Numbered from the stretch's first letter, positions 1 through 11,390 are shown. The stretch: 64,000 nucleotides of DNA from Gonocerus acuteangulatus (GCA_946811695.1 OX328131.1:6325043-6389042), one strand, 5' to 3'. Program-made: numbers and translations. Notes: generated from the letters alone by a model not told the origin.

Positions 1-850
1 ACTTGACCACGCCTCAGATGTCACCAGTTGTCAGCCGAATGCCTTCCTTGTTAGGAAGGATTCTAGGATGACCTGGGTTTTATGCAAAAAGGCGGGGATT
101 CGGAAAAACATTTCCCCGAATATTACTTTCCAAACAACCCTTAATACAAAACCAATTTAAATATTGAGGAGTACAGAGGAAGTTGCTTGAGGAATTGAGG
201 AGCTCTGTCGGCTTTTACTCTTTGATCTCCTCAAGTTCAATCAAACAAGAAACTTTTCCGTCTCGTCTTTATTTTTCTTCCATTTTTAATAATTGCTGAT
301 CGGGCCGCAGTTCACCATGATTTTTTCATCCTTATCGAAGAATATTCCATCCATATTATAGTAACATCCATCCAGAAGCATTTCTGCCACCATTAAAATA
401 CAAACATATATCATACATTGGATGAAATTGTTCCGACATTTAAAAATGAGGAAAAACTTCTACATTTATGGAATATTGTTCAGATAATTCAATCAAATTG
501 TAATCACACACTGGTGGTAGAAATTCTGCTTTATCTTATCAATCATTGTTTACCATATCTGTCAAAACCTAAATCTATGGTAGATACATTTCAATCCACC
601 TTACCCAAATAGATTGCCAACATTGTTAACTCAAAGCGTTATTGCTAACTCCTTCTTGAATATATATTGAATTGTAAATTAGTAGCTATAGCACAATAGA
701 AAGGAGTAATCCTATTGTGGTTACACTTATGATGAAGGTTTTTAAAAATATTTCAAGTTTCCATCCACCTTATCAACTAAGTTAAAAAAAAAATAACCTT
801 GTTTAAATTTGTGAGATAACGGCCTTCATTGTTGGCTATTTAATAATTAT
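1..850. other. Unique AT-rich sequence, no gene recognised
   Basis: I find no recognisable gene, RNA or repeat family here. A 64-codon open frame (418-612, plus) has no domain, signal peptide or repeat that I recognise, and its length is expected by chance in sequence of this composition. Confidence 0.5.
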
Positions 851-1502
851 AATTATGATTATAATCTCAGGCTTTCGAGATGTGATTAAGATTATTATCA
901 TAGTCTTTCGAGATGTCATTCAGATTATAATCTCAGGCTTTCGAGATGTGATTAAGATTATTATCATAGTCTTTCGAGATGTCATTCAGATTATAATCTC
1001 AGGCTTTCGAAATGTCATTAAGATTATAATCTCAGGCTTTCGAGATGTGATTAAGATTACAATCTCAGGCTTTCGAGATGTCATTACGATTATAACCTCA
1101 GGCTTTCGAGATGTGATTAAGATTATTATCATAGTCTTTCGAGATGTCATTCAGATTATAATCTCAGGCTTTCGAGATGTCATTAAGATTATAATCTCAG
1201 GCTTTCGAGATATGATTAAGATTATAATCTCAGGCTTTCGAGATGTCATTAAGATTATAATCTCAGGCTTTCGAGACGTGATTAAGATTATAATCTCAGG
1301 CTTTCGAGACGTGATTAAGATTATAATCTCACGCTTTGGAGATATGATTAAGATTTTAATCACAGGCTTTCGAGATGTCATTAAGATTATAATCACAGGC
1401 TTTCGAAATGTGATTACGATTATGATTATAATCACAGATACTGGAGATATGATTAGGATTATAATTATAATCGTAATTACAAGAGTGATTACGATTATAA
1501 TC
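851..1502. repeat. 33-bp minisatellite
   Basis: About 18-19 tandem units of roughly 33 bp are built on the core CTTTCGAGATGTCATTAAG, with a related variant (ATAGTCTTTCGAGATG) interspersed. The period is a multiple of three and the units lack stops, so both strands carry long open frames (for example 855-1523, plus). Those frames are a product of the period and I do not call a protein. The edges decay into AT-rich sequence. Confidence 0.9.
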
Positions 1503-1539
1503 GCTTTCTTCTTGTTTTTTTAAAGAAAAAAAACAATGT

Positions 1540-3040
1540 TTTTAATATGTTGATTAAAAACCTTCTATATTCTAGTTTTTAGAATGCTTCTAGAACGTAC
1601 CTTCTAGTTTTGAAGAGTGTTTGTAAATTGTAAATACCTTCCAGTTTTTGAGAGTGCTTTTAGAACGTATATAGTCCTTAATTTTCAGAGATCCTATTGT
1701 TTGTGGCTTATAGGTTTTAAAGTGCTTCTAGAATGAACATATCTTCTAGTTTTGGAGAGTGCTTCTAGAATGAAAATACCTTCTAGTTTTGGAGAGTTAT
1801 TCTAGAACGTACATACCTTCCAGTTTTTGAGAGTGCTTTTAGAACGTATATAGTCCTTAATTTTCAGAGTTCCTATAGTTCGTGGCCTATAGGTTTTAAA
1901 GTGCTTCTAGAATGAAGATATCTTCTAGTTTTGGAGATTGCTTCTAGAATGAAAATACCTTCTAGTTTTGGAGTGTTATTCTAGAACGTACATACCTTCC
2001 AGTTTTTGAGAGTGCTTTTAGAACGTATATAGTCCTTAATTTTCAGAGTTCCTATAGTTCGTGACCTATAGGTTTTAAAGTGCTTCTAGAATGAACACAT
2101 CTTCTAGTTTTGGAGAGTTATTCTAGAACGTACATACCTTCCAGTTTTTGAGAGTGCTTTTAGAACGTATATAGTCCTTAATTTTCAGAGTTCCTATAGT
2201 TCGTGGCCTACAGGTTTTAAAGTGCTTCTAGAATGAAGATATCTTCTAGTTTTAGAGAGTGCTTCTAGAGCGAAGATAGCCCCTAGTTTTGTTGACTGCT
2301 TCTAGAACGTAGATATCTTCTCGTTTTTAGAGTGCTTCTAGGAATTAAATAGTTCCTAGTTTTGAGGGTTCTTATAGGTCGAAGGTGGCCTCTACTTTTG
2401 TAGAGTGCTTCTAGAGCGAAGATAGCCCCTAGTTTTGTTGACTGCTTCTAGAGCGTAGATAGCCCCTAGTTTTTAGAGTGCTTCAAGGAATTAGATAGTT
2501 CCTTGTTTTGAGAGTTCTTATAGGTCGAAGATGGCCTTTATTTTGGAGAGTGCTTCTGGAACGTAGATATCCTCTTATTTTTAGAGTGATTCTAGAACCT
2601 AGATGTCTTCTTGTTTATAGAGTGCTTCTAGAAATTAGATAGTACTTAGTTTTGAAAGTTCTTAAAGTTCGTGGATTGCCTCTAGTTTTTAAAGTGCTTC
2701 TATAAAGTAGTTATCTTCTCGTTTTAAGAGTGCTTCTAGAAATTAGATAGTCCGTAGTATTGAGAGCTCTTGCAGGTCGAAGATGGCCTCTAGTTTTTAA
2801 AGTGCTTCTATAAAGTAGATATCTTCTCGTTTTAAGAGTGCTTCTAGAAATTAGATAGTACTTAGTTTTGAGAGCTCTTGCAGGTCGAAGATGGCCTCTA
2901 GTTTTGTAGAGTGGTTCTAGAACGTATATACCTTCTAGTTTTGAGAGTTCTTATTGGTCGAAGGTGGCCCCTAGTTTTGTGGAGTGCTTCTAGAGCGTAG
3001 TTAGCCCATAGTTTTTAGAGTGCTTCTAGAGTGTGGAGGC
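1540..3040. repeat. 35-37 bp minisatellite with a 179-bp higher-order unit
   Basis: Diverged tandem units share AGTGCTTCTAGAA and CTTCTAGTTTTG. In the first part they form a higher-order repeat. The marker AGTGCTTCTAGAATGAA recurs at about 1721, 1900, 2079 and 2221, giving steps of 179, 179 and 142 bp; the last step is one subunit short. Beyond about 2250 the units are more diverged. No coding signal is visible. Confidence 0.88.
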
Positions 3041-3250
3041 GTTAAGTGAGAGACAATGACCTCAGAGAATATAAAAGCCGACGAGGCGATGAGAAAATGT
3101 CCGTTCTCCAGTTCTCGATCTGGTGAACCCTTTGTAGTTCCCATCTCCAACACGGGGGGCGCTAGCTGCTCCAGAAAATACACTCTAAGCCCTCTTCCCA
3201 AACCCCTCCCCCCTTCTTCAGTACTTTCCACGGGCAAAATTTAATTAAAA
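3041..3250. other. GC-richer 200-bp block, unrecognised
   Basis: This short block is visibly richer in G and C than its surroundings and has overlapping open frames on both strands (3056-3244 plus, 3001-3237 minus). Neither translation resembles a family I know. It could be a small exon, a gene remnant or chance. Confidence 0.3.
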
Positions 3251-3504
3251 CGTAAAGAGATCATTTGTCACATCTTATGAACATTTATTTAAACTTAAGT
3301 TGATTTTTTTGTTTTATTTTATTTTGAGAATATATCAGATCTCTAGTGATTTTCATTTTTTAATTTACTCTTTTAAAGATGTTAAATTAAAGATCGTACA
3401 CTTTGGTTTTTATAGCCCATAAAAGGAATAAATTCGATTATATAAATTCGAATAATGATCTCATAATAATAATAAAATTCTTCAGTGCATACCACCATAT
3501 TGTG

Positions 3505-3559
<55 letters not shown>

Positions 3560-3899
3560 ATATATACCAGGACGAGATTATCCGTTATCTATAAGTTACC
3601 AGTAACAGCAGTACCTACAGGTTTAAATTCGTTGTCAAAATAAATGTACGTTAAAATTTAAAACACTTTGTTTCCAAGATGTCATTTGGAAACACCCATA
3701 ATATTTGCGAGCATTACCAAGAAGTGTTCTGACTGGGGATGCTGATCGGTGGGTAAGCAGTGCAAGGGTTCGGGATAGTATTACCTCGGATGGATCATCA
3801 ACAGGTATAGGGTAAACTCTATGAGGGACAAAATCACAGTTTATTTCAAGTAATTCAAGAACTGCCATCATAGTTGATATGAAGCACATATAAAAAAAG
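3251..3899. other. AT-rich sequence with a (TA)n microsatellite
   Basis: A (TA)n run occupies about 3508-3557. The rest has no recognisable gene or element up to the start of the next HINE-A copy. Confidence 0.6.
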
Positions 3900-5117
3900 G
3901 TCCCACTCACAGGAACTGCGTCATCTTAGCGCGGTAACAAACATCTCGAAGAAATGGAATAGATTAGCATCACAAATCACAGGAAACTGACAGTAGCCAA
4001 CATACACAGAAGCGGATAATTCTTAATCTGTATAAGTCAATACAATTATGTACTGAAAACGTACTTACTCTTCGACTACTGCTGAGAAGGCTCTATTCTA
4101 AACAACCAAACATTTTAAGTATCTTGTTTTACTAGCAAATTCGTTTTACTGTTATAATCAGCTGTAAATATGTGCTTCATGGCGGATAAAATTCCATTCT
4201 GTCGTGGATTAAATATTTCTATAAAATAAGAAGTAACGTTAACTTCAGTTGGAGGCTATGAGGAAGGTTATATACATAGGAGAATTCAAAACTAAGTACG
4301 CATACGACATCATGATTAGCCGCAGCCATCTTGATTACCACTGCCACTCTAAACTTATTAGCAATACCTTTCACCGTTTCTTAGCTTATTTTACTACAAT
4401 ACTGATTTTACTGATAAATGAAATTTAAAATAAGAAACAACCAATTAAAAAGTGAGATAAACAAAGAGAAAAACCCTTTCAAAACAACAAAACAAACACT
4501 TTTTAAGTTTTAGGCGCTTATATCTCTGGTTGACGTTGCCCCATCGAATATTGCTTCAGAAACTTTTTTGTAGAGAATTTAGTAAACATTCGAATGGTTA
4601 CCTTCCACTTACTACGATTTCCCAACCGTTATTGAGATATTTACGAAAAATATATGAAGATCCAAAAACTTTTCATGTATATTTACAAAATAATTTTTTC
4701 GCATACTTCCTTAACTCCAAATATAACCAAAATTTAAAAATCTTAGTTGGGATTAATTTCCAAGATGTAGAAAATATTTCAATTGAATCCCGCGATTCTA
4801 AGTACTCACAAAAAAATAATGACTTACAAAAACATTGATTCCACTTTTCTCAAAAACGGTTACAGATATCGCCTTAAAAATGGCTTCATTCGTTTTCCTA
4901 TGTTAAGAAACTTATAAAACAAGTACCTGCAAGCATATAAACTCAAAAACGTAAGCGTTACGATTTTTTTTGCGCGAATTTTGCCCCAAACACTATCTTC
5001 CCGTGGGCGGATTCTGCTGGTTAACGAACTTGACCTTTCAAATTAGAAGACAGATTTTTGCACCAAATTTGATCAAAATCGGTCCATTTTTGAGCTTGCT
5101 AGAGCGTTGACAGATAA

Positions 5118-5118
<1 letters not shown>

Positions 5119-5185
<67 letters not shown>
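5119..5185. repeat. (TA)n microsatellite inside HINE-A copy 1
   Basis: This is an uninterrupted TA dinucleotide run. It lies where other HINE-A copies also carry (TA)n and marks the 5' junction of the nested Helitron. Confidence 0.95.
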
Positions 5186-5191
<6 letters not shown>

Positions 5192-5980
5192 TCTGTCTGT
5201 TTGTCTGTTTTTCTGTTTGTTTGTTCTTTATACAAATCCACACCGTTTGACCGATTTTAACCAAACTTGGCACACAGGTAGGTCTTGATACGGGAAATCT
5301 CCTACGCTAGGTCAAAAAAATCGACCAGCTGTCTGTCTGTATGTTTGTCCCTTATCCAAATCCACCCCGTTCATCCGATTTTGAATAAACTCTGTACCGT
5401 CTCCACAACGTTCGTCCGATTTTGACTAAACTCGGTACACATGTAGATCTTAATCTGGGGAGTGTCGTAGGCTAAGTCAAAAACGTCTTATAACTGTCTG
5501 TCTGTATGTGTGTCCCTTATACGTACAAATCCACACCGTTCGTCCGATTTTGACTAAACTCGGTACACATGTAGATCTTAATCTGGGGAGTGTCGTCGGT
5601 TAAGTCAAAAACGTCTACCAGCTGTCTGTCAGTAATTTTGTCCCTTATACAAATCCACAGTGTTTGTCCGATTTTGATTAAACTGGGCACACAGGTCTGT
5701 GTTGATCAGGGGATTGTCATAGGCCAGGTCAAAAACGTCTACTGTCTGTATGTTTTTTTTTAAAATTAAAACCCACACCGATAGACATGTATGTCTTGAT
5801 ACGGCGGGTGTTATAGGTTAGGTCAAAGTCGTCTAGGACTCACAGTTGGGAGGTCACGGGTTCGAAACAGTTACAGATTCGTGTTATCAGATTTTAATAA
5901 TACTTATTTGGTTTCTTATTTATTTAGGTTTTTCTATATGCAGAAAGTAGGTGTAGCATGGCACGCCGGGTAACAGCTAG
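5186..5980 (+). mobile_element. Helitron family C, non-autonomous copy
   Basis: The 3' end reads CGCCGGGTAACAGCTAG, followed by T, which fits the Helitron rule of CTRR at the 3' end and insertion between A and T. The 5' end (CACGTGTCTGTCTG after a TA run) matches the family 5' end TCTATATATATAAAAATCAC but merges into the microsatellite. The body holds four to five diverged copies of a roughly 130-bp segment with the core CCACACCGTTCGTCCGATTTTG. A GGGTTCGAAA motif near 5860 resembles a tRNA B box. No coding capacity. Confidence 0.75.
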
Positions 5981-6142
5981 TATATATATATTTATTTATA
6001 TATACAAATTTGAGCCATCTATATTTTCGTGATCTATGGGGTCTGAAACGAGAAAGTTTCTAGTCGGCACTTCCGGATTTTGTCGTGAGGTCAACCTCGT
6101 AAGCGGGTTCTCCCTATGGAGGTAGGGAGTAACCGCGCTAAT

Positions 6143-6564
6143 AATACTATGAAATAGATACAGTACGGTAACAGGTGTTCTGTTATCGTCCTAGCAACAC
6201 ATGCTGCCTAGGCTTGCATGCTCTAACCAACTAAAAATTCAAACCCCTCTAAAAATACTTAAAAATTTGAATATCAAAAAAATAAGACACAAGACCATCC
6301 ATGAAGATGTACGGTAGATTTTCCTTTATTCCTAGTAGAATAGCTGTATCTATTCTAAACGGGCTAATAGCAAGGAATTACCTACAAATGGAGTCCTGTA
6401 CTACAGAGAGATATTACAAAGAGATTTCAGAGGAAGCCATTGTCCTACCTAAATCCACTTGTTGCTCATAGACTCTTCAAATCCCTGAGGTTTTAGTCTA
6501 GTATTGACTAGCTCTCTAGAAAAGCTTTTTTCCCCAACAATTTTATATGTATTTTATTTACACA
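6143..6564. other. Fragments of an interspersed AT-rich repeat
   Basis: The stretch 6150-6310 is closely related to 48510-48650 (shared motifs GTTCTGTTATCGTCCTAGCA and CAAACCCCTCTAAAAATAC). The rest, to the start of the 258-bp Helitron, has nothing recognisable. Confidence 0.55.
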
Positions 6565-6822
6565 CTAGCTGTTACCCAGTGCGCCATGCTACACCTACTT
6601 TCTGCCTAAGCTTGCGTGCTCTAACCAACTAAAAATTCAAACCCCTCTAAAAAATATCTAAAAATTTGAATATCAAAAAAATAGCGAGTGTTTACGTTCT
6701 ATAGGGAGTGTCCATGCAATATTTCAAATTTTTGTGTCGAGTGGTTTTGGCTCGGTGATGATAGGTCAGAGAGTGAGTGAGTGAGTGAGTGAGTGAGTGG
6801 TACTTGACAAATGTATACTAGA
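6565..6822 (-). mobile_element. Complete 258-bp non-autonomous Helitron
   Basis: Read on the minus strand it begins TCTAGTATACATTTGTC, preceded by A, and ends GGGTAACAGCTAG, followed by T. This satisfies the canonical Helitron termini (5' TC, 3' CTRR) and A|T insertion exactly. The 3' end is shared with family C. The interior contains a (GTGA)n tract at about 6770-6799. It is too short to encode Rep/helicase. Confidence 0.82.
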
Positions 6823-7222
6823 TGAATATTGCTAAGTAAGTCAGTTATTGATCGCAATCTGCTTTTAAGGTTTAAAGTTTGTCAAGAAGGTCTTGCCTTT
6901 GACTTAATTGCCAACCATAATTGCCTCATAAAAATAAATGTTTCTTTTTATTATAATAAGATCTACTTGCAATTAAAATGGAGGCTTACAGAAAAACGAT
7001 AGGAATACAGTGGAACATGGTTAATTCGAACTTCGATAAATAGAAATCTTCTTTAATTCGATTATTTCTCTCGGTCCATAAAATTTAGGGCATAAACAAT
7101 CTAAAAAAATCGTGGTTAATTTGAATAAAAATTTGGATAATTCGATTTTTTTACGGGCCTGTGCCTCCAATGGGAAGTGGACAGAGAGGCGGTCGATCTT
7201 AAATCTTGTGAGAATATCAGTC

Positions 7223-7724
7223 TCATAGTCTAGTTCCTGGACTCTAGGAGTTCTGGAAAGTGGTGGGTCGTGCTGCCTCCCTTCCAGGCGTTGTTACAGT
7301 TGCATCCTGTCGTTTTATCCTAGAATTCCCTCCTACCATCCCTCCCATCTTCATAGTCTAGTTCCTGGACTCTAGGAGTTCTGGAAAGTGGTGGGTCGTG
7401 CTGCCTCCCTTCCAGGCGTTGTTACAGTTGCATCCTGTCGTTTTATCCTAGAATTCCCTCCTACCATCCCTCCCATCTTCATAGTCTAGTTCTTGGACTC
7501 TAGGAGTTCTGCAAAGTGGTGGGTCGTGCTGCCTCCCTTCCAGGGGTTGTTACATCCTGTCGTTTTGTCCTAGAATTCCCTCCTACCATCCCTCCCATCT
7601 TCATAGTCTAGTTCTTGGACTCTAGGAGTTCTGGAAAGTGGTGGGTCGTGCTGCCTCCCTTCCAGGGGTTGTTACATCCTGTCGTTTTATCCTAGAATTC
7701 CCTCCTACCATCCCTCCCATCTTC
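7223..7724. repeat. Four-copy 128/122-bp tandem repeat
   Basis: Four near-identical units begin TCATAGTCTAGTTC at 7223, 7351, 7479 and 7601. The last two units lack a 6-bp segment (AGTTGC), so they are 122 bp. High identity suggests recent expansion within the pogo-like element. Confidence 0.92.
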
Positions 7725-7894
7725 ATTTCTTATTAAGTTATTTTTTTTATTTCATTATAAGGGCTTCGTAACTATGGCTATGAGCCCGTCTTATTCAGTT
7801 TTAAGTCAGTCCTAGATTTTTTGTATTGTTTGTGCCTTGAATTTGTTGTGTACAGTGCAGTTCAGTGAGTTGTTGATTTTAGACGAACCATAGA

Positions 7895-7985
7895 AGTTAT
7901 AAAAATTTAAAGTTGTCAGAGAAAATATCTGCGATTAAAGAAGTTAAAAAAGGAATAAAGAAAAAATCTGAAATTTCCAAGGTCT
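7895..7985 (+). pseudogene. pogo transposase N-terminal helix-turn-helix relic
   Basis: One frame reads LSEKISAIKEVKKGIKKKSE, which matches the start of the CENP-B/pogo N-terminal DNA-binding domain (pattern L-x-EK-x-x-x-I-x-x-x-x-x-G-x-K-K). The frame runs into a stop shortly afterwards, and no second helix-turn-helix or DDE domain follows before the right terminal repeat. It is a fragment left in an internally deleted element. The identification rests on a short motif plus the pogo-like ends around it. Confidence 0.6.
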
Positions 7986-8057
7986 AAAAAAATAATAACA
8001 AAATCTTGCCCATGAAAATGACTTTTTTTTTTCAAAACAATAGTCTTTTATTTTTAA

Positions 8058-8606
8058 CTAGCTGTTACCCGGCGTGCCATGCTACGCCTACTTTCTGCAT
8101 ATAGAAAAGCCTAAATAAATTAGAAACCAAATAAGTATTATTAAAATCAAATAACACGAATCTGTAACTGTTATGAACCCGTGGCCTCCCAACTGTGACT
8201 CCTAGACGACTTTGACCTAACCTATAACACCCCCCGTATCAAGACAACCATGTATACAAGGTTTCGTAAAAATTGGTCTTAACGGTGTGGATTTGTATAA
8301 CGGACAAACATACCGACAGACAGCTGGTAGATTTTTTTGACCTAGCCTACGGCACTCCCCAGATTAAATCTACCTGTGTACCGAGTTTAGTCGAAATCGG
8401 ACGAACGGTGTGAATATGTATAAGGGACAAACATACAGACAGACAGCTGGTAGATTTTTTTGACCTAGCCTAGGAGATTTCTCGTATCAAGACCTACCAT
8501 TATTCCAAGGTTGGTCAAAATCGGTCAAACGGTGTAGATTTGTATAAGGAACAAACAAACAGATAAACAGAAAAACAGACAGACACGTGATTTTTATATA
8601 TATAGA
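8058..8606 (-). mobile_element. Helitron family C, full-length 549-bp copy
   Basis: On the minus strand it begins TCTATATATATAAAAATCAC after an A and ends CGCCGGGTAACAGCTAG before a T. Both ends and the A|T target are canonical for Helitrons. It is nested in the pogo-like element, so it is younger than that insertion. It shows the same CCACACCGTTTGACC-type internal repeats as the copy at 5186-5980. Confidence 0.82.
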
Positions 8607-8813
8607 TTTTTTGATAAATTATATACGTAATCAACAACTCATGTAATGTTTCTTTTTCTTTAAATAATATGTTTTTTTTTAATTAAAAAATGTGAAAATA
8701 TGAAGTTAGATTTTTTAGTCCTTTATTTTCAAAAACTTATGTAATTCGAATTTTGGATAATTCGAACTTTTTTATCGGTCCCGAGGGGTTGGAATTAACC
8801 AAGTTCTACTGTA

Positions 8814-9110
8814 TGAGTATCTGGCACGGTTTGAGCCTATTTTATTCCGTGAGCAAGTGTGTATTTTCTTAACGCAACTTAACAGAATTGTTAGCAGAAA
8901 ATGTAGAGTTTAGGAACATCGGTACAATACGAAGGGAGGGGTTGAGTTATCCTCAACATAAATACATCTATTTAGCATATATTGTTAATTCTTGCGGAAA
9001 CAAACCAATCATTATAGGTATTAATCTGAACGCTTAAAATGTATTAATAACTGGAATTCAATATTTAAAATGGCCGTTTGATTCAATTTGTTCTTAAATA
9101 ATATTAAAAA
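8814..9110. other. Intervening sequence, nothing recognised
   Basis: I see no gene or repeat family in this short stretch between the pogo-like element and HINE-B copy 1. Confidence 0.5.
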
Positions 9111-10154
9111 GTCCGTCACGCAGGAGCTGCATAACTAAGCACTTTCCTCAGAATTTGGGTAGTGTAGACTGCTTTCCAGAATAATTTGCTTAAAATATCC
9201 TACATAAATAAAATAAAAACATGAATAGTTCTCTTTTAAATTTGTAATGAGTAACTGATCTATTATTAATTTGCTTCCAGAGTTATGTTTACACATGGTA
9301 CCTATTACACTAAGTAATAAATACAAAAAACCTCATATTATCGTATTTTGATCTAACGCAGGAACAGGATACAGTCACTCTAGTGGTAGAAAGCGCTCCT
9401 TGCGGCGGCTTTGTGAACCTACGTCTGACGGGCTTTTCTATTGAAATATATTACAAATTAAACCCCCGCTTTCCGATTGACCGATTCAGCTTATTTTTAC
9501 AACACTTCTTTCTCATGAGTTACCCACGACGTATACCGCGTTTCGTTACAATACAGCAGAAATTACGACCGGTATGAGTATATTAAGAATTTGGGTCAAG
9601 AGTAAACCCCCCCTTCTAATTAACCGATTTAGTTTATTTTACAACACATATTTACCTGTAGATTACCACTAAGAATACCGAGTTTCGTCGAAATATACCA
9701 AAAATCACGGCTGGTAGTGGCGAATTGGTATTGTGGGTCAGGAGTAAACCCCCCCTCCTAATGAACCGATTTAGTTTATTTTTACAACATTTATTTACCT
9801 GTGGATTACCACTACGAATACCGAGTTTCATTAAAATATACCAAAAATCACGGCTGGTAGTGGCGAATTGGTATTGTGGGTCCGGAGTAAACCCCCCCTT
9901 CTAATGAACCGATTTAGTTCATTTTTATATCTCACTTTTCTCTCTATATTAACACTACGAATACCAAGTTTCGTTGAAATATAACAAATATTACGGCTGA
10001 CATAGTCAAATTAGTGTTTTGGGTTCGGGGTAAACCCCCCCTTCCGGTGGACCGACTTTGATGGTTAAAGAACTCGTTCAATCGTTTGCTAATTGAATGC
10101 TGTATACCAAGTTTCGTGACGAAAAAAAAAAATTTGGCCGCTATCGTGTTAACA

Positions 10155-10221
<67 letters not shown>

Positions 10222-10343
10222 TTTAACGGGGGTCATTTTCGGTATCTACTAGGTAGGATCGATAAAGATTTGAAGAAATTTTTCAAAAATTCCGTCATGA
10301 GTCCAACCTCAATAGTTACTTTCCTTCGGAGGAAAGTGCTAAA
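9111..10343 (+). mobile_element. HINE-B copy 1 (Helentron/DINE-1-like)
   Basis: The 5' end is GTCCGTCACGCAGGAGCTGC, then AGCACTTTCCTC. The 3' end is a hairpin with an 8-bp stem (ACTTTCCT, loop TCGG, AGGAAAGT at 10318-10337) followed by GCTAAAA. The 5' subterminal AGCACTTTCCTC is the reverse complement of the 3' GAGGAAAGTGCT. The layout matches HINE-A, including an internal (TA)n tract at 10159-10217. The interior holds three or four diverged copies of a roughly 120-bp segment with AACCGATTTAGTT and AAAATCACGGCTGGTAGTG. No protein-coding capacity. Confidence 0.72.
10159..10217. repeat. (TA)n microsatellite in HINE-B copy 1
   Basis: A TA run just upstream of the conserved 3' segment that starts TTTTAACGGGGGTCATTTTC, at the same place as in copy 2. 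Confidence 0.95.
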
Positions 10344-10408
10344 AAGAATTAAGCCCGCTATATAATACGATATATTGACAATACAGACAAAACACACAAA
10401 AAAAAAAA

Positions 10409-10455
10409 TCCGATTCGCAGGAACTGCGTCATCTTAGCGTGATTCCTTTGTTATC
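10409..10455 (+). mobile_element. HINE-A 5'-end fragment
   Basis: TCCGATTCGCAGGAACTGCG followed by TCATCTTAGCGTG matches the HINE-A 5' terminus, preceded by an A run. Only the terminus is present; the body does not continue. Confidence 0.6.
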
Positions 10456-10835
10456 CCTAGTTAGGGATTTCTAAAGGAATAGAAACAGTTGAAACGGTTG
10501 TTTTGATATTTCTATAAGTCGATCTTGAGTGAAAGCAATATTTTACTTGTCATCCCTCAATTAACCCTCCTCTATAAACGTTTAAGATTGACACACAAAC
10601 ATAAACGTTGGGTCGTATCCGACCCAGACCTTTTTTGGGCCTGAAATAAAATAAGTTATTGGGATTTACGCATTTATTTACAAATATTAGGCGAATAAAA
10701 TAAACAATTAAAACGTAAAAGACAATAAAGGAAAACAAGCATTTGAGTTCAGGAAAGTAAAGTTAATTCTAAAAAAAAAAAAAAATAAGAAAACATAGTA
10801 AATTGTTTAGGACACGTTAAAAAATTAGTAATAAC

Positions 10836-10837
<2 letters not shown>

Positions 10838-10887
<50 letters not shown>
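10838..10887. repeat. (TA)n microsatellite
   Basis: A TA run lies inside the piggyBac-like relic, downstream of the acidic coding remnant on the minus strand. Confidence 0.93.
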
Positions 10888-10890
<3 letters not shown>

Positions 10891-10999
10891 AGCAATAATT
10901 AATTTAATATCACAATAAAACTTGAGGAACAGATTATATCACATTTCTGTTTTGGTAAAATAATCACAGGGACTGTTGCACACAGAGAGAGATTATGTT

Positions 11000-11231
11000 C
11001 ACACCGGGTCGAATTGAAAAAATAAACTTGTATATGTTGATATTCTTGATCATCTTGATTTGAGAGTTCCTCGACTCCTTCGTCATCATTTGAGAGAATA
11101 CCATCGTCAGACTCTGAATCTATTTCATCAATTTGGTCATCTAATTCCGCATCAGATTGCTTCTCTTGTCACCTGAATTCGGCTATAACTTCTTCCATGG
11201 TTATGAGTAATTTGTTTTCTCCAGAAGCCAT
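11000..11231 (-). pseudogene. Acidic piggyBac-type transposase N-terminal relic
   Basis: Translated from the ATG at 11231 it starts MASGENKLLITMEEVIAEF, meets a stop, then continues in frame as an Asp/Glu/Ser-rich stretch (DAELDDQIDEIDSESDD). An acidic N-terminus is common in piggyBac transposases, and the flanking TTAA-CCCTCC and hairpins point the same way. No catalytic domain is present. Low-complexity acidic sequence is weak evidence by itself. Confidence 0.4.
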
Positions 11232-11357
11232 TATTTTTTAATGAAAACCTGGAAGAGTAGCATCTCTAATCAAGTACATTATCATAAACGTTGGATCGTA
11301 TCCGGCCCGGGCAGACATAAAACATAAAACTTGAATTATGAAAACATTACTCAGGTG

Positions 11358-11390
11358 TGTTGTTCCTTTGACCTGGTCAAAGGAACAACA
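11358..11390. repeat. Perfect 33-bp palindrome with 16-bp arms
   Basis: TGTTGTTCCTTTGACC, a single T, then its exact reverse complement. Parts of the arm recur as GGTCAGAGGTACAAC just downstream and as GGTCAAAGGTACAA at about 11744. It would form a stable hairpin. Its role is unknown. Confidence 0.85.

Larger units (their letters stand above)
3900..6142 (+). mobile_element. HINE-A copy 1 (Helentron/DINE-1-like, non-autonomous)
   Basis: The 5' end reads GTCCCACTCACAGGAACTGC and is followed by TTAGCGCGGT. The 3' end is a hairpin (GGTTCTCCCT / AGGGAGTAACC) followed by CGCGCTAA at 6134-6141. The 5' subterminal TTAGCGCGGT is the reverse complement of the 3' ACCGCGCTAA. Subterminal inverted repeats, a 3' stem-loop and an internal simple-repeat tract are the hallmarks of DINE-1/HINE elements. 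No protein is encoded. The internal (TA)n tract hosts a nested Helitron (about 5119-5980). Assignment to Helentrons is an inference from structure. Confidence 0.7.
7008..8811 (+). mobile_element. pogo/Tigger-like DNA transposon with TA duplication
   Basis: The left end CAGTGGAACATGGTTAATTC and the right end GGAATTAACCAAGTTCTACTG are inverted repeats of each other with few mismatches. They are flanked by TA at 7006-7007 and 8812-8813. Subterminal TTCGAATT-type motifs occur on both sides, as in pogo-type elements. A translated stretch at 7895-7985 resembles the pogo/CENP-B N-terminal helix-turn-helix. The catalytic domain is missing. A 128-bp tandem repeat (7223-7724) and a family C Helitron (8058-8606) lie inside. 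Confidence 0.75.
10561..11341 (-). mobile_element. piggyBac-like relic
   Basis: The left side has TTAA at 10561-10564 followed by CCCTCC, the same start as the piggyBac-like element at 17341. A short palindrome (GGGTCGTATCCGACCC) lies about 45 bp inside, and a related one (GGATCGTATCCGGCCC) at about 11290, as in subterminal hairpins of piggyBac-like elements. A minus-strand acidic coding relic begins with an ATG at 11231. The right boundary is uncertain; a GGGTTAA occurs at 11455-11461. Confidence 0.5.

Noticed and set aside
5850..5870. tRNA gene suggested by GGGTTCGAAA
   Set aside because: No acceptor, D or anticodon stems can be formed; the motif recurs in other Helitron C copies and is part of that element.
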